Shown here: positions 10,470 to 21,412 of the stretch, one piece after another
Position numbering within the stretch: position 1 is the first letter of the stretch
Layout of the letters: each line of letters opens with the position of its first letter
Assembly (NCBI GenBank): GCA_036768485.1
Contig: JAVLUZ010000154.1
Span: forward strand, 26,215,637-26,279,636
Reading direction: 5' to 3'
DNA length: 64,000 bases
From: Mermis nigrescens
Taxonomy: Eukaryota; Nematoda; Enoplea; Mermithida; Mermithidae
Translations under genes and position numbers: made by a program
The notes under the pieces: model-generated
Database searches by the model: none
What the model was told of the DNA's origin: nothing
What the model saw: the letters and a program-made list of their open reading frames with translations, nothing else

Positions 10470-11248
10470 ATGGATTCTAAACAGTTTTACATGACGCTTC
10501 TGAGCAATTCTCAAGAATCAAATACCGCATCTACTTTTATTACAAAGCTGCCTAGACATATTGTGCTCAATGGCGAGTGGGAAGTAGGGCTGGCCGAAAT
10601 AATCTATGCAAACACTTGGCATAATATTGCCGAAGATCAGAACATGATACAGTTTTATGATTTGAAAAATAATACGCGAATAAAAATGCTGATTCCTTGA
10701 GCCAGGTACTTGACTATACACGATCTTGTGAAAACCATAAAAAGTGGTTTAAAAACAGTCAGTCTGGAAGAAAAAGTCAAGTATACAGAATATCTTGGCT
10801 TAAAGTATGATGAAAACAAGAAGTTTTGTCATTTGATTATCAATACTGAATATATCCGAAGTGTAAAGTTGACCAAACATTTAATGTATATGCTGGGGTT
10901 TCTAGAAAGTCAACTTGATAACATCAATTACACTATTGCGCAAGAAATAAGTATAACTGCCCATCATTCTCCCGATATGCTAGGTGGAATGCATAATTTT
11001 TACGTATATTGCGATATAGTTGAGCCTCAAATTGTTGGAAACGTTTTTGCACCCTCTTGCAAGTCGTAAATATTGAGGGAAAGTACATGGACATTGTGAA
11101 TCATTCATATATTACCCCGCATTATATACCTGTGCTGAAAAAATCCTTCAATACTATTCAAATTAATGTTAAAACGGATCAAAGTCAGCCAGTTCCTTTT
11201 GAATTTGGCAAAACCATTGTTAAATTGCATTTTAAAATAACAAATTAA
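10470..11248 (+). pseudogene. Penton-like minor capsid protein (single jelly-roll), broken
   Basis: About 260 codons. The front has Phe-Tyr-Met-Thr-Leu-Leu-Ser-Asn and then Gly-Glu-Trp-Glu-Val-Gly-Leu-Ala-Glu-Ile. The C-terminal half has Tyr-Cys-Asp-Ile-Val-Glu-Pro-Gln with a following Val-Gly, and near the end Val-Pro-Phe-Glu-Phe-Gly-Lys. These blocks mark the smaller capsid protein of Polintons, thought to occupy the five-fold vertices. A TGA at 10698 lies in the same frame as the next part, and the frame changes near 11057-11069. The start follows a TATA-like motif. The gene ends just before the right inverted repeat. Confidence 0.8.
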
Positions 11249-11256
11249 TAGATACT

Positions 11257-12102
11257 GTGTACAGGGGATACACACAGCTGTGTTGGAAGAGCGGACCCCT
11301 GCTTCAGAGTTATCACTCAAGTGTGTACAGGGGTAGGAAGAGCGGACCCCTGCTTCAGATTTGTTAATTTTTTATCACTAAAACATGTGATGTATGCCCA
11401 CAGAAATATTCTTATCACTACAGATAACGCGTCAACACGTCAACACGTCAAGCGTGTTTCAGCTGCTCCCATAACACATCAAGTGTGTTTAAGCTTGTTT
11501 AACTCGTTAAGTTTATTTTAATTATTTTAATTAATTGTTAATTATTCATTTTGTGCGCCCAATAACACGTCACAATGTGTTTTTATCGTTTTGCCCATCT
11601 TATAACATGGGCTATCTTATAGCATGGGGGACGCCGCTTCCTTCCCAAGGCTGCTCCACCAAGACTGCCTTCTGTATAGCACACCTCCATCACTCAGTCA
11701 CAATGCGTTTTGAACACGTCACAATGTGTTTAGAACACGCCAAGCGTGTTTTTCCGTTTTGCCTATCTTATAACTTGGGCTATCCTATAACGTTGCTCCC
11801 CAGGGTAATAGGGCTAACTATTCTTTTTAATCCTATTGTAAAAAAATTGCTTCGCTAGTCAACAAAATGCGCCGATCATAAAAAATGCTTTGCCAATGCT
11901 CTTATTATAAATTCCAAACCGGCTGCGCGGACATAAAAGAGAGCCGCCACTTGGAAAAATGCTTCGCCATTGCGCTTATTATTAGCCAATGCTCGATATT
12001 ACCAGCTGCAAAAAATGCTTCGCCAATTCTGCGACATCTAGCCAATGCGCGATATTATGATTGTGTCACTTAGCCAATGCGCGATATTATGATTTCATCA
12101 CT
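11257..12102 (-). repeat. Right terminal inverted repeat of the Polinton
   Basis: Reverse complement of the left repeat, ending GATTTCATCACT. It has two copies of the CAGGGGTCCGCTCTTCC-containing unit (11277-11360). It begins directly after the stop of the penton-like gene at 11248. Confidence 0.9.
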
Positions 12103-13038
12103 CAGCTGACCTAATTGTGACTGCTTATTATAATGCTTCAGGGCCCAACAAGCAGGTTAAAAAGTGGTACCCCCGTGTACAAAAGATAGGCGGACTGTTC
12201 CCACGTTATAACATAGCGGTACCCCCGAAAAACGCTTGCGACCCCCCTCCATACTACTACGTGCTAAATGCTGAATTTGCTAATAAGGAATTTGAGGAGA
12301 AAAAAGCAGTAACATCATATGTATTGGTAACAGCTGCTCCTGTAGGAAGCGCAATACCTAAAGATACTCCTCGCGCATCTAACCAAAACGAGTCAGATTG
12401 TTCGCATCATAAAACGTTTCATCACTCGTCAGCGTGCTGAAAAGCCAGAAAGTTCTTCTCATAAATATTGCACCTTTTGCAAGCGCATAGGTCATATCTA
12501 TGAGGAATGTTTTACGCGTCAGAGACAAGAAGCGTCTAATAATAATTATAATACCCAATCTGATTGAAATAACAGTTCTTCGGCTTGCAATTGCAGCCAG
12601 TTGCGTTCTTTTCGCGACAAAATCGTTCGCCATCGCGTTCAAATTCGCAAAATAGACATTGATCTCAATCATGATATCGTAACTCTAGTCAACATCGCTC
12701 ATCTAATTATGCGAATAATGATAACCGCTTTGAATCTAAGCAGGCACGGTCTAATTATAGGCAAAATCGTAATGATTATCACCAAAATTCGTGTGCTAAT
12801 TATCAAAATTCGCGTTACGATAATCGCTATAATAATCAACTGCAACAAAACACACCTTTTGTTCAGTTCCCTAACAAACAGTGTGGAACATACAATAACT
12901 CAAACTATCGCAATGACAACGGTTTTAATTGCCCATACGTCACATATACTGCAGATAACCAACCCACTGTAAATGCGCCCCCACCGCAGCCAACCCTTAC
13001 GTCTCCTCATGATGTAAACATGGTTACTGCAAAAGGGT
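12103..13038 (+). pseudogene. Gypsy gag, 3' part, with CCHC zinc knuckle
   Basis: Nucleocapsid end of gag. A Cys-x2-Cys-x4-His-x4-Cys knuckle is at 12469-12510, followed by a long Asn/Arg/Gln-rich tail (about 12570-12970) of the kind that binds RNA. It ends in TAA near 13036. Frames: 12117-12440, then another frame through the knuckle, then a third for the tail. At least two TGA codons in the tail (about 12651 and 12663) stand where CGA would fit the Arg-rich run. The Polinton cut the gene upstream, so matrix and capsid parts are not visible. Confidence 0.78.
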
Positions 13039-13041
13039 AAG

Positions 13042-13785
13042 AGACTAGCGCAGCGCTCTAACTTATTCGCGTCACAAGGATTTCTCGAAGAGTACGAACG
13101 CTTACAGCGTCGTCTCGCAATTTATGAAAAAGTAAATTCGCTTCCAGTTAAAACCATTGATCCTAATATTCCTATTGTAAGCCATGCTGGGACAAATTTG
13201 CCCACTATTCTTGTTAAAGTTCATGGCGTAGACGTACCTGCTGTCATAGATACGGGTTCTCAGGTCACTATGATGACCACGTCTGCATTTTTACGTCTTG
13301 GTTTTAACTTACCACCTAAACAAGTCTCACAAGTTGTGCATGGTGTAGGCGAAATATCCGCAGTCGTTAGATATAAAGTAAATATGACTCTTACTATTGT
13401 GAACAATCTATCTCTACCTCAGTATCTATAATTGATCATTTGCCGGAAGACATGCTCTTAGGATATGATTTTTGTGAATCCGCACTCATGTGGGTTAATC
13501 CTATTGAGCGCTGTGCTTTCATAAATGGCATAAAAATCAATCTACTATCATCTCACGAAAAATTGCATTTTCGCGCGAAACCCAACACGACTACCTCTGG
13601 TGTTGTGTGTGTGCATGTTTCGCTGCCTGAGCCTGTAATAATACAACCTCGGCATGAATTAATTACACCTGGCTATATAAGTCATGGTTCTTGCGATTTT
13701 GATTTTGCGTTATTTGAACCAAATCCTGATTTTATAGAAAAAACTTCACTTTTTGTTGCTCCGTCTATAGTCGATGCGTCACAAC
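13042..13785 (+). pseudogene. Gypsy protease region (retropepsin), interrupted by a hAT-type element
   Basis: Aspartic protease of the pol polyprotein. The active site Asp-Thr-Gly-Ser is near 13246-13257, within the expected hydrophobic context. A second block, Leu-Leu-Gly-Tyr-Asp-Phe (near 13453), corresponds to the C-terminal retropepsin strand. The two blocks are in different frames with a break near 13430. The frame stops at the hAT insertion (13786) and resumes at 15541+8. The pol frame differs from gag at their junction. Confidence 0.82.
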
Positions 13786-15540
13786 CAGTGATTGTACGGG
13801 GTCAGATTTTCACCCCCGATCGGGGTCGGGGTCGGGGATGAGAAACCCCGGTTTTCGGGGTCGGGGTTGAAGATTAACAATTAACAGTGCATGATTACAT
13901 ACCAATTTCAAAAGGATAAAAACGATACCTTCACTTGTTTGTAGAGCATATGTACTAATAAAGCTGGTTATGTTCAACATTTTATTTTCATTCCAAGTTC
14001 AAGCATGGTTTTAGCAATTTAGCATTACTTTCAATTTTAATCACTAATCGCTCTCGCTTTTTCGTATTCTTCCACAGTTTTTTCATAACGGTTTTCTATT
14101 GCGCACTGATTGTAGAGGAGCCAATGGCGCGAAGCGCCGAAAATTTTCGAAATTTTTACCGTTTTCATGTAGAATTTACGCCTTTTTTATTGACAAACAG
14201 TTCGGAAATCATAAGTGGCGCGGAGCATCAAGAAATTCAGTCATATTTTACCACCCAAGACAATAATCGGCGGTGCTAAGCGCAGGAAAATTTTGACGTT
14301 TTTACTCTTTGAACTCAATTTATACCGCTTAAATCATACAGAACAGATAAACTAATTGCGGCGCGAAGCGCCGAAAGTTTTTAAAAATTCCTAATCCTTT
14401 TACCTTTTCTGTCCTCCTAAAAATCTCTTTCAACATGTAGAACGAGATTGTACAGCTGAGGGGTCTGGGGTGGCGCGCTCAAGCGCCACCAGCGAGGTCC
14501 AGAGCAGAACCCCCGAAAATTTTGTAAAAAGCACTCTTATTTTTAATTAGTAAAGTTAAAATTTTCGCAAATTGGCAAAATCTCGTTTCTAAATTAAGTC
14601 CAAAAAACTTAAAATTGATGAACACCTACACTGCATAAAAATTTCTGAGCTGAAATGCGTCTTTCGACCTCTGCTAAGTATGTAGCGCAGCAACGGGTCG
14701 CGACCAATAATTCATTGAAAGATGTATCAATGAGAATTTTGTTCTTACCATTTCCAGGTCCATTTGTGGCCTTCTTATTAACTAGTTCAGAAAACAGAAA
14801 ATGCGCAAAACACAAGAAAATTTGGCCTTTCCTTTCATTTAAAACAGAATTATGTGTCCTTGTAAAGAAAGATAAACAAAGCAGAGAATAGACAAATTGG
14901 TACTCAAACATTTTCGCACGTTTACTATTATGTTCAACAAGCATGTGCAGTTTCATTCAATGAACTAATAGTGCATTAAATCACTAAAGTGCTGCGAAGC
15001 GCTGGATTATTTTAACAGATTCAAGCTCTTAAATTCATTGGATCTGTATAACAATAGATAATAATGACTCGGCGGGCGCGAAGCCCTGGAAAATTTTGAC
15101 GTTTGTGCCTTTTTAAACTCAATGTTCTTGACACATTGCGCCAGAAAAATCAACATAATTTCTGAAAAATTCCGGGGGGCATGTGCCTCCATTCCCCCCA
15201 GCAACGCCTGTGATTCCGCTTTAATTTCGGCGCACTTCATAATGGAAAATATGCGAATATGTATGTACGTCTTAACAACATGGCGACCAGGCGTGCTTTT
15301 CATGAAATATCGCGAGTGTGGAGTTTAACATATTAATTTTGCTGGTGAATGAATCGTCCTTGTTCCGAATTTATTTGCTATTTATACAATTCTTCTATGT
15401 ACCAACAAATAAAATGCTATATTACACCCCCGAAAAAAGGTTCAACCCCGACTGGAAAAATCATGCCCCCGGTCAGGGATCGGGTCGGGGTTTAGGCCGG
15501 GTTTTTTGGGGTCGGGGTCGGGGTCCCCGTACGATCACTG
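13786..15540. mobile_element. hAT-type nonautonomous element A in Gypsy pol
   Basis: Terminal inverted repeats CAGTGATTGTACGGGG (13786-13801) and CCCCGTACGATCACTG (15525-15540), 15 of 16 matched. They are flanked by a perfect 8-bp duplication, GTCACAAC, at 13778-13785 and 15541-15548. The subterminal zones are rich in GGGGTC runs. No transposase frame. The interior (about 14100-15210) is a diverged copy of material in element C (21413-23175). It holds two perfect GGCGCGAAGCGCC palindromes (14126, 14360). Confidence 0.92.
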
Positions 15541-17130
15541 GTCACAACCCATAATACCTGTTCGCGTTTGTAACATCTCTAAAGCGCCAATTCGCATTGA
15601 CTCTGGTGATATAATAGGTTCTTTAACCTCTGATGCCGAAGTCGTGTCACATGTCTCAAATTTTGATGATAGGACACCTGAGCTTTTTGCATCAATAAAT
15701 AAAGCTTTAAACGGCTCCGCCGTTGATTCTCGGCAACAGCAACAAATTCGTGAACTTTGCTTAAAATACGACTCTATTTTTGCCTTAAAAAATGAGCCTC
15801 TCGGACGTACCCCTTGATGAAACATCATATTGACACAGGGGATAATCCGCCCGTTGTTGGAAAAACGTATCGTGTTGAGCATTCTAGAAGAGAATCTATG
15901 CAAAAAATCATAAATGAAATGCTTGCAGATAAAATTATTCGACCTACAACCAGCCCATGGGCAAATCCATTATTTCTTATAGGAAAAAAGGACGGTTCCC
16001 TAAGGCCGGTTGTCGATTATTGTCATTTAAATGACGTAACTAAAATGCAAGTTTATCCTCTTCCTCAACTAGACAATTATTTCGATACTTTAGGCTCTGC
16101 CGCATATTTTAGCACATTAGATCTAAAATCCGGTTACTGGCAAATTCCTCTCAACGATAAATCTTGCGAAAAAACTGCATTTATATGCCCTGTTGGCCAT
16201 TATGAATTTGAAGTTTTACCTTTTGGCTTAAAAAATGCGCCTGCAGATTTCCAAAGGCTAATGGAGCTTGTGCTCGCAGGTCTAAATTGGAAATCTTGTC
16301 TCGTTTATATCGATGACATAATTATTTTTTTGCGCACTTTTAAAGAACATTTAAAAGATCTTGAAAATGTTTTCATTGCACTTAAAAACGCAAACTTACG
16401 AGTAAAGCCTGATAAATGCCATCTCGCTCATGCGGAAGTAAAATTTCTTGGCCATAGCATAAGTTCATTGGGCATCGCTCCTGACATGTCTAAAGTTGCA
16501 GACTTAGTCGCGTTTCCCGTACCAAAAACCGTTAAATCTTTGCAGAAATTCCTTGGTTTAGTCCAATGGTTTAAGAAATTCGTTAAAGATCTCGCTAAAA
16601 TCGCTAAACCGTTATTCCATCTTCTTCGCAAAGATGTCGAATTCTGCTGGAAGGCCGAACACCAAACCGCTTTTGAGCTTCTGAAAAAAGCATTTACGTC
16701 CCCACCTATTTTACAATTACCAAAATTCGACGATGAGCACCAATTTATCTTAACAACTGATGCAAGCAATTATGCGTTAGGTGCTATTTTGACTCAAAAA
16801 CACTTACCATCCAAAAGTCGTTTTATTCTTAGCTACGCTAGTCGCGTGCTAAATTCTGCCAAATGTAATTATGCTACATTGGAAAAAGAAGCGCTAGCGG
16901 TAGTGTGGGCCATCAAGCATTATTGACACTATCTATATGGTAAAAAATTTATTGTCAAAACTGATCATCAAGCGTTAACTTGGCTAGTAAATGTAAAAGA
17001 CCCATCGAGTCGTTTACGCCGTTGGGGTCTCAAATTACAAGAGTATGAATATGATATTGTATACGTTCCTGGTGCATATAACTGCGCAGCAGATCTTCTT
17101 TCACGACACCCAAAATACGATCATGCAGAA
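15541..17130 (+). pseudogene. Gypsy reverse transcriptase and RNase H
   Basis: Copies element RNA into DNA. The RT begins near 15830. It has Leu-Asp-Leu-Lys-Ser-Gly-Tyr-Trp-Gln (near 16120), Leu-Pro-Phe-Gly-Leu-Lys-Asn-Ala-Pro (near 16220), and the active site Tyr-Ile-Asp-Asp (near 16307). RNase H follows: Asp in Thr-Thr-Asp-Ala-Ser (near 16759), Glu in Glu-Lys-Glu-Ala-Leu (near 16885), and Asp in Thr-Asp-His-Gln-Ala (near 16963). A frame change is near 15810. A TGA at 16924, before His-Tyr-Leu-Tyr-Gly, splits RNase H; family members usually have Arg or a similar residue there, so CGA to TGA is likely. A Ser/Asp/Pro-rich linker (17130-17350) joins the integrase. Confidence 0.92.
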
Positions 17131-18940
17131 CATAAATATAAACTAGAGCGCAAAAATGTCGTTAATATCGCAAATTTAGACTCGGAAGATTCTGAATCCG
17201 AAGACAAATCGGTTCCACCTGACCGATCGCGCGATAATGCGCCTAATGCACCAATTAATAATCCTAATGCGCAAGATAATCATCCTACTACGCCAATTGA
17301 CCCTACCAATTCTAAACCACCTACATTTCGCGAACGCATTCAACTTACCGATGCTGAAAAAGCTGAAATGCTAACACCTGCGCGCTTACTCGCAGAGCAA
17401 CGTGCTGATGACGAACTACACAAAATTCGCATCGCGTTGAATGATTTAACAACGAAAAAATATCGTGACGAATTTTTTCTCGTTAATGATGTTCTTTTTT
17501 GTCATTTCCAACCTAAACGTTTCGCCAACTATCGTTCATCAAATCGTTATACCAAAATCTTTGCGTCATTTTATATTAACCGAATTTCATGACTCTATAT
17601 TCGGAGCTCATTTTTCATCGCGTAAAATTTTGCCAGCCATTCAAATGCGTTATTGGTGGCCGCGCATGGAAAATGATGTGATCGCGTGGTGTAGGAATTG
17701 TGATGTGTGCTTACAACGTAAGGTCGCATTAAATTCCACATCTGTTCCTTTGCAACCAATCGAAGTTTCCGCGCCTTTTGAACTTATTGCGTGTGATTGC
17801 TTGCATATGCCGCGATCCCCCTCCAGAAATGACCAAATCGTAGTTTTTATGGACTATTTTACCAAATACGTGGAAGCTTTTGCTGTTTCTGATATAAAAG
17901 CAACAACAATTGCAAATTGTTTGCTAAGAGAAATTATCCCACGTTACGGAGTTCCCAAAAAGTTTTTGACAGATCAGGGTTCAAATTTTACATCTACCCT
18001 AATTTCGGAAGTTTGTAAACTATTAAATGTTCAAAAAATATTTACGACCCCATATCACCCTCAGTGTGATGGGTTGGTGGAACGCTATAATCGCACCCTA
18101 ATTGATGGTTTGTCTAAGTTGAGCGCGCGATCCAAGTATGATTGGGAGCAATTTTTGCCATTTGCGTTATTCGCTTATCGCGCGACTCCTCAATCATCAA
18201 CTAATATATCTCCTTTTGAAATGCTATATGGTCGCGAACCAGCGTTTCCCCTTGACACTCTACTTATAAATGACTTTGCGATAAATCCGAATTTACCACC
18301 AGTTGCGGAGAAATATGTCATTGATTTAAAGCTGACTTTGCAAGATCTACATGAAATCGCGTCTAAAAATTTAGCTCAAGCGCGTAAGCAGCAAAAATCT
18401 CAATATGACAAATCCGTAACCCAAACAAATTTTTCTGTCTCGGATATTGTTTACCTCAATAATACCTCAGTAATCCAACCTGAAATCGGTAAATTATCAC
18501 CTAAACGTGTTGGTCCTTATCGAATTATCGAACTACCTACTCCAGAAACTGCTAAAATCGCTTATGTCTATAATCCTTTAATTACTCATCACGTTCATCG
18601 GAATAGACTTTTACCTGAGCCTAAATTACCGTACTCGGATTTAATTGTCGAAAAGCACGCATATGTCCCTGGCGATTTTGTCTTGGTAAAACTACCACAT
18701 CGCCCTCTTGCCCCGGCAGTAGTAATAAGTTTTGAAGACTTACCGGGCAGGGAGCAAAAAGCTAAGGACTGCGCGCCTGTACGTTTATTAAATGGCTCTA
18801 AAACAGCACATGCAGTACCATTATCTGACGTTTTCCCTTTTGCAGACCCATGGCTGACGAGGGTGCCCCAAGCAAAGAGGCGTTGTTGGAGTCAGCTGGT
18901 CGCCGATTCACATTTGAAGGGCGCGATCCCGCGACCCTAG
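17131..18940 (+). pseudogene. Gypsy integrase with C-terminal GPY-like and Tudor/chromo-like tail
   Basis: DDE integrase. The zinc-binding HHCC region starts in Glu-Phe-His near 17585 and ends with Cys-Arg-Asn-Cys-Asp-Val-Cys (near 17690). Catalytic residues are Asp in Ala-Cys-Asp-Cys (near 17795), Asp in Thr-Asp-Gln-Gly-Ser (near 17968), and Glu in Val-Glu-Arg-Tyr (near 18076). The GPY-type block Arg-Val-Gly-Pro-Tyr-Arg is near 18507. A final globular part (18650-18850) has Pro-Gly-Asp-Phe-Val-Leu-Val. One frame change lies near 17520-17560. The stop at 18940 overlaps the third ORF (from 18850) by 91 bp in another frame. Confidence 0.92.
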
Positions 18941-20156
18941 ATGAGTTTTGTACGGCATTGATAAGTATGGCTACGGAATGGGGGTTGGATTTTCCAGACC
19001 CATTGCCGCAAAATGATGAGCAGCGCGTTAATGGCTTAGATGCATTAAGCGCAAAAATGATTAAATATACAAATCCAAATGATGCAAAAATTCATCACAA
19101 ACGCGTAAACAAACAAGAGCTCTGGTGGGACAAAACTTTTGGGAGATATCCTTTGGCTACCCTTCGTGTGCCAAAGAAGAGAATTCTCCAAACTGTTTTA
19201 GTCACCAATGACCAGCAGTCTTTTGCAGCTATATTGGGTTTGTTACAGCCTTCAAACGCAATAAATGGCACTTTAGTTTTGGGCTATGATTTGGAGTTTG
19301 TGAACGACCGAAAAACTAGAACTTACAAAAATTGGGATGAACGCTTTAAGCAATTTTGCCCAACCTACCAGGACACCAACGGCCCATTCGTACGCTATGT
19401 CCAAGTAACTAGCGCGAACGGCCATGTGTTCTGTTGGAATGTCTCTTGCTTTCCAAAACCACCTTTTGGGTTGCACCAACTGCTTGCAACGTGCCTTTCG
19501 GACGTGCAAATGGTGTGTTTTGACCCAACGCAAGACAAAATTGCTTATTTTCATGTGTTCGGACCTACGTTCGAAGAAATTATGGAAATCCCTGATGCCG
19601 ATCTTCGAAATAAACTGCTTTGGAAAGATCCTTTTGTGGCAAATTTTATCGACATACATCCTATGGCGAGAACGTTCACTCGTCAGCCATCATATTACAG
19701 CTCTTTCGCATACGCTAAAGCGTTTGGCCGAATTTTCCTTCGATATGTTTCTCGATCCAAACGAACCTGATAATTGGGGCCAAGCGTGGAGCTTGCCGTT
19801 AAAACGCGATATGCAGATTTATTTGGCATTGGACGCCCTGATTACTATCGATGTTTTTATGTTGATAGAAGGCTGTTCACAAAATAATCGGATTACGGAA
19901 GATAAAAAACCGTTACCATTTTCTTTTAAAGGCAATGAAATGCACGTTAAAGCAGGCGGACCAAAAACAAGACGGCGTGTCCCATTGTCTCGCACGCCTT
20001 CACGGGGCCAGTCGACCAGCTCAGCGACTGAAGTCACCGTAGATTCGGACGGCGGAGAGTTTACCTTGCCATATGATTTCTATACGCTGGCTCCGCACCA
20101 ACAAGCGGCTATAGCCGCGGCTACCACCATTGCCTCGGTAACGGATGCGTTGTCGC
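18850..20156 (+). pseudogene. Gypsy ORF3, N-terminal part: DEDDy 3'-5' exonuclease-like domain
   Basis: Starts at ATG 18850 inside the end of pol, in a different frame. Exo I is Tyr-Asp-Leu-Glu (Asp at 19288, Glu at 19294). The probable Exo II Asp is at 19534, in a stretch like the RNase D/WRN-type second motif. Exo III is Tyr-x3-Asp (Tyr 19820, Asp 19832), preceded by a Trp-containing helix as in RNase D-like enzymes. The Tyr in motif III makes it DEDDy. A frame change near 19690-19700 separates motifs II and III. A Ser/Thr/Arg-rich linker follows (19950-20050). The frame is cut by the hAT-type element B at 20157 and resumes in the same frame at 24333. Known precedent: DEDDy ORF3s in bdelloid rotifer LTR elements. 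Its substrate here is unknown; trimming of RNA or cDNA ends is a guess. Confidence 0.72.
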
Positions 20157-20184
20157 TAGTGTTGTAAAAGATTAGGATTTTTTG

Positions 20185-20335
20185 CAAGATAAAAGATAAA
20201 GATAAAGTTGAAATTTTAAAATATAGAAGATAAAGATGAAGATAAAGATAAAGATAAAAAATTAAGAAAGATAAAGATAAAGATAATTTGCAAGATAAAG
20301 GAATCAAAAAGATAAAGATAAAGATAAAGTGTAAA
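20185..20335. repeat. Subterminal GATAAA repeats, left end of element B
   Basis: Many AAGATAAAGATAAAGATA units with interruptions. A matching set, in both orientations, is at 24140-24312. Open frames here on the minus strand are artefacts of the repeat. Confidence 0.85.
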
Positions 20336-20611
20336 TATGGTCACTTGGACCCAGGATAATGATGTATGTGAGGTGCAATAAACGAGAGTGGGTGATGCAA
20401 AACAGCCAAAGGCATTAAGGACACATAAATGTAGGTTTGGGGGTTTACCCGTGGTGTCTGATTGACACACGTACTACTACTACTGGCTGACAGCAAGTCG
20501 CTTCTTTCTTTTCACAAGCATCAAAACTGTGCTCTGTGCGCCTGTATACAAAGTATAGTCGCAACATTTATTGATTTTTTCAAACTTCTCTATTCTTCAT
20601 AGGCTTAGACT
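20336..20611. other. Element B interior, no gene seen
   Basis: Unique-looking AT-rich DNA between the GATAAA repeats and element T. No protein frame with recognisable content. Confidence 0.5.
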
Positions 20612-20825
20612 TATAGTCTGTTTCATTTATTCGAGAGCTTCTTAGTAAATTTTTTAAGGGATACAGTAAACGAAATAAGACGAATTACTGTAATTCGGCA
20701 GATCAGCTTAGTGAGGGCGAGTGGCTGGAATTCTTCCATTTTTAATGCACTAATCCGCCCATATAAATTGAATTTAGGCATTTAATCAGTGCTGAGACAT
20801 ACTGTAGTAAGTGCGCCAAACAAAA

Positions 20826-20898
20826 AGTTATCGGCTGGGATCGAATCCGGGTTGCTTCGACGTCAAGCAGACGTTTTACCACTGACCTATACAGGAGT
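20826..20898 (-). repeat. tRNA-like sequence, probably a SINE head or tRNA pseudogene
   Basis: On the minus strand an A-box-like TAGGTCAGTGG and a B-box-like GATTCGATCC are spaced as in tRNA genes. The acceptor and T stems do not pair well, so a working tRNA is unlikely. It lies inside element T. Confidence 0.45.
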
Positions 20899-21059
20899 TC
20901 ACGGCGGTTCTTAACATCTTAGTCTATCGTGTTTAAAGTGTCAACTTAGGATAAGCTGAACTGGCAATTTTTATCTATAGGTTGATTGATCTGTTTGAAG
21001 ACAAGAATAAATTATGGGGGAAACGATGGGTAAAAGCCGGAAGCGGAAAGGGAAACGAC

Positions 21060-21323
21060 CATACGTTGGCAGCAAGGAAATTCTGGGGGGGTGCAAGATT
21101 TTTTTGAAGGTCGAAAAATGGCCTTAAAAATGGTGGTATGGCGATAAAAACACCATTTTTCGACGTTTCTCATCAAGCACTATCCATTGGCATCAAAAAT
21201 TTGCGAAAAAAACGAAAAAAAATTTTAAAAAATTGAATTCTGGGGGGGGTTATTTTGATTTCTGGGGGGGGTATTTTGGTTTCTGGGGGGTGCATACCCC
21301 CAAACCCCCCACGCCCAGGTGTG
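21060..21323 (+). mobile_element. hAT-type MITE family R, copy 1
   Basis: 264 bp. Ends CATACGTTGGCAGC and CGCCCAGGTGTG, with perfect duplication GAAACGAC (21052-21059, 21324-21331). The body holds the R-family signature: a G-run, AATGGCCTTAAAA, and a T-rich run. Confidence 0.9.
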
Positions 21324-21412
21324 GAAACGACTAAAGCACCAGAACCGGGGTTCCCCAAATATGTACGCCACATCAGGGTCAACACCCCAACCCCGTTTCC
21401 GGCACTTTGGAC

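Larger units (their letters stand above)
7..12102 (+). mobile_element. Polinton/Maverick virus-like DNA transposon, nearly complete, decayed
   Basis: Long inverted repeats bound a 12.1-kb block with the full Polinton gene set in one orientation: protein-primed DNA polymerase B, retroviral-type integrase, FtsK/HerA-like packaging ATPase, two small conserved proteins, putative internal virion protein, major capsid protein, adenovirus-type protease, penton-like protein. The ends read AGTGATGAAATC and GATTTCATCACT. The six bases outside them (TCGCTG left, CAGCTG right) share four of six, compatible with a decayed 6-bp target duplication. The left flank is at the window edge, so the exact end is uncertain by a few bases. 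The element sits in the gag region of a Gypsy retrotransposon. Most genes carry stops or frameshifts, so this is a dead copy. Confidence 0.93.

Noticed and set aside
20826..20898. Functional tRNA gene on the minus strand
   Set aside because: A and B boxes are present, but the acceptor and T stems do not pair and the sequence lies inside nested transposons. Kept only as a tRNA-like repeat.
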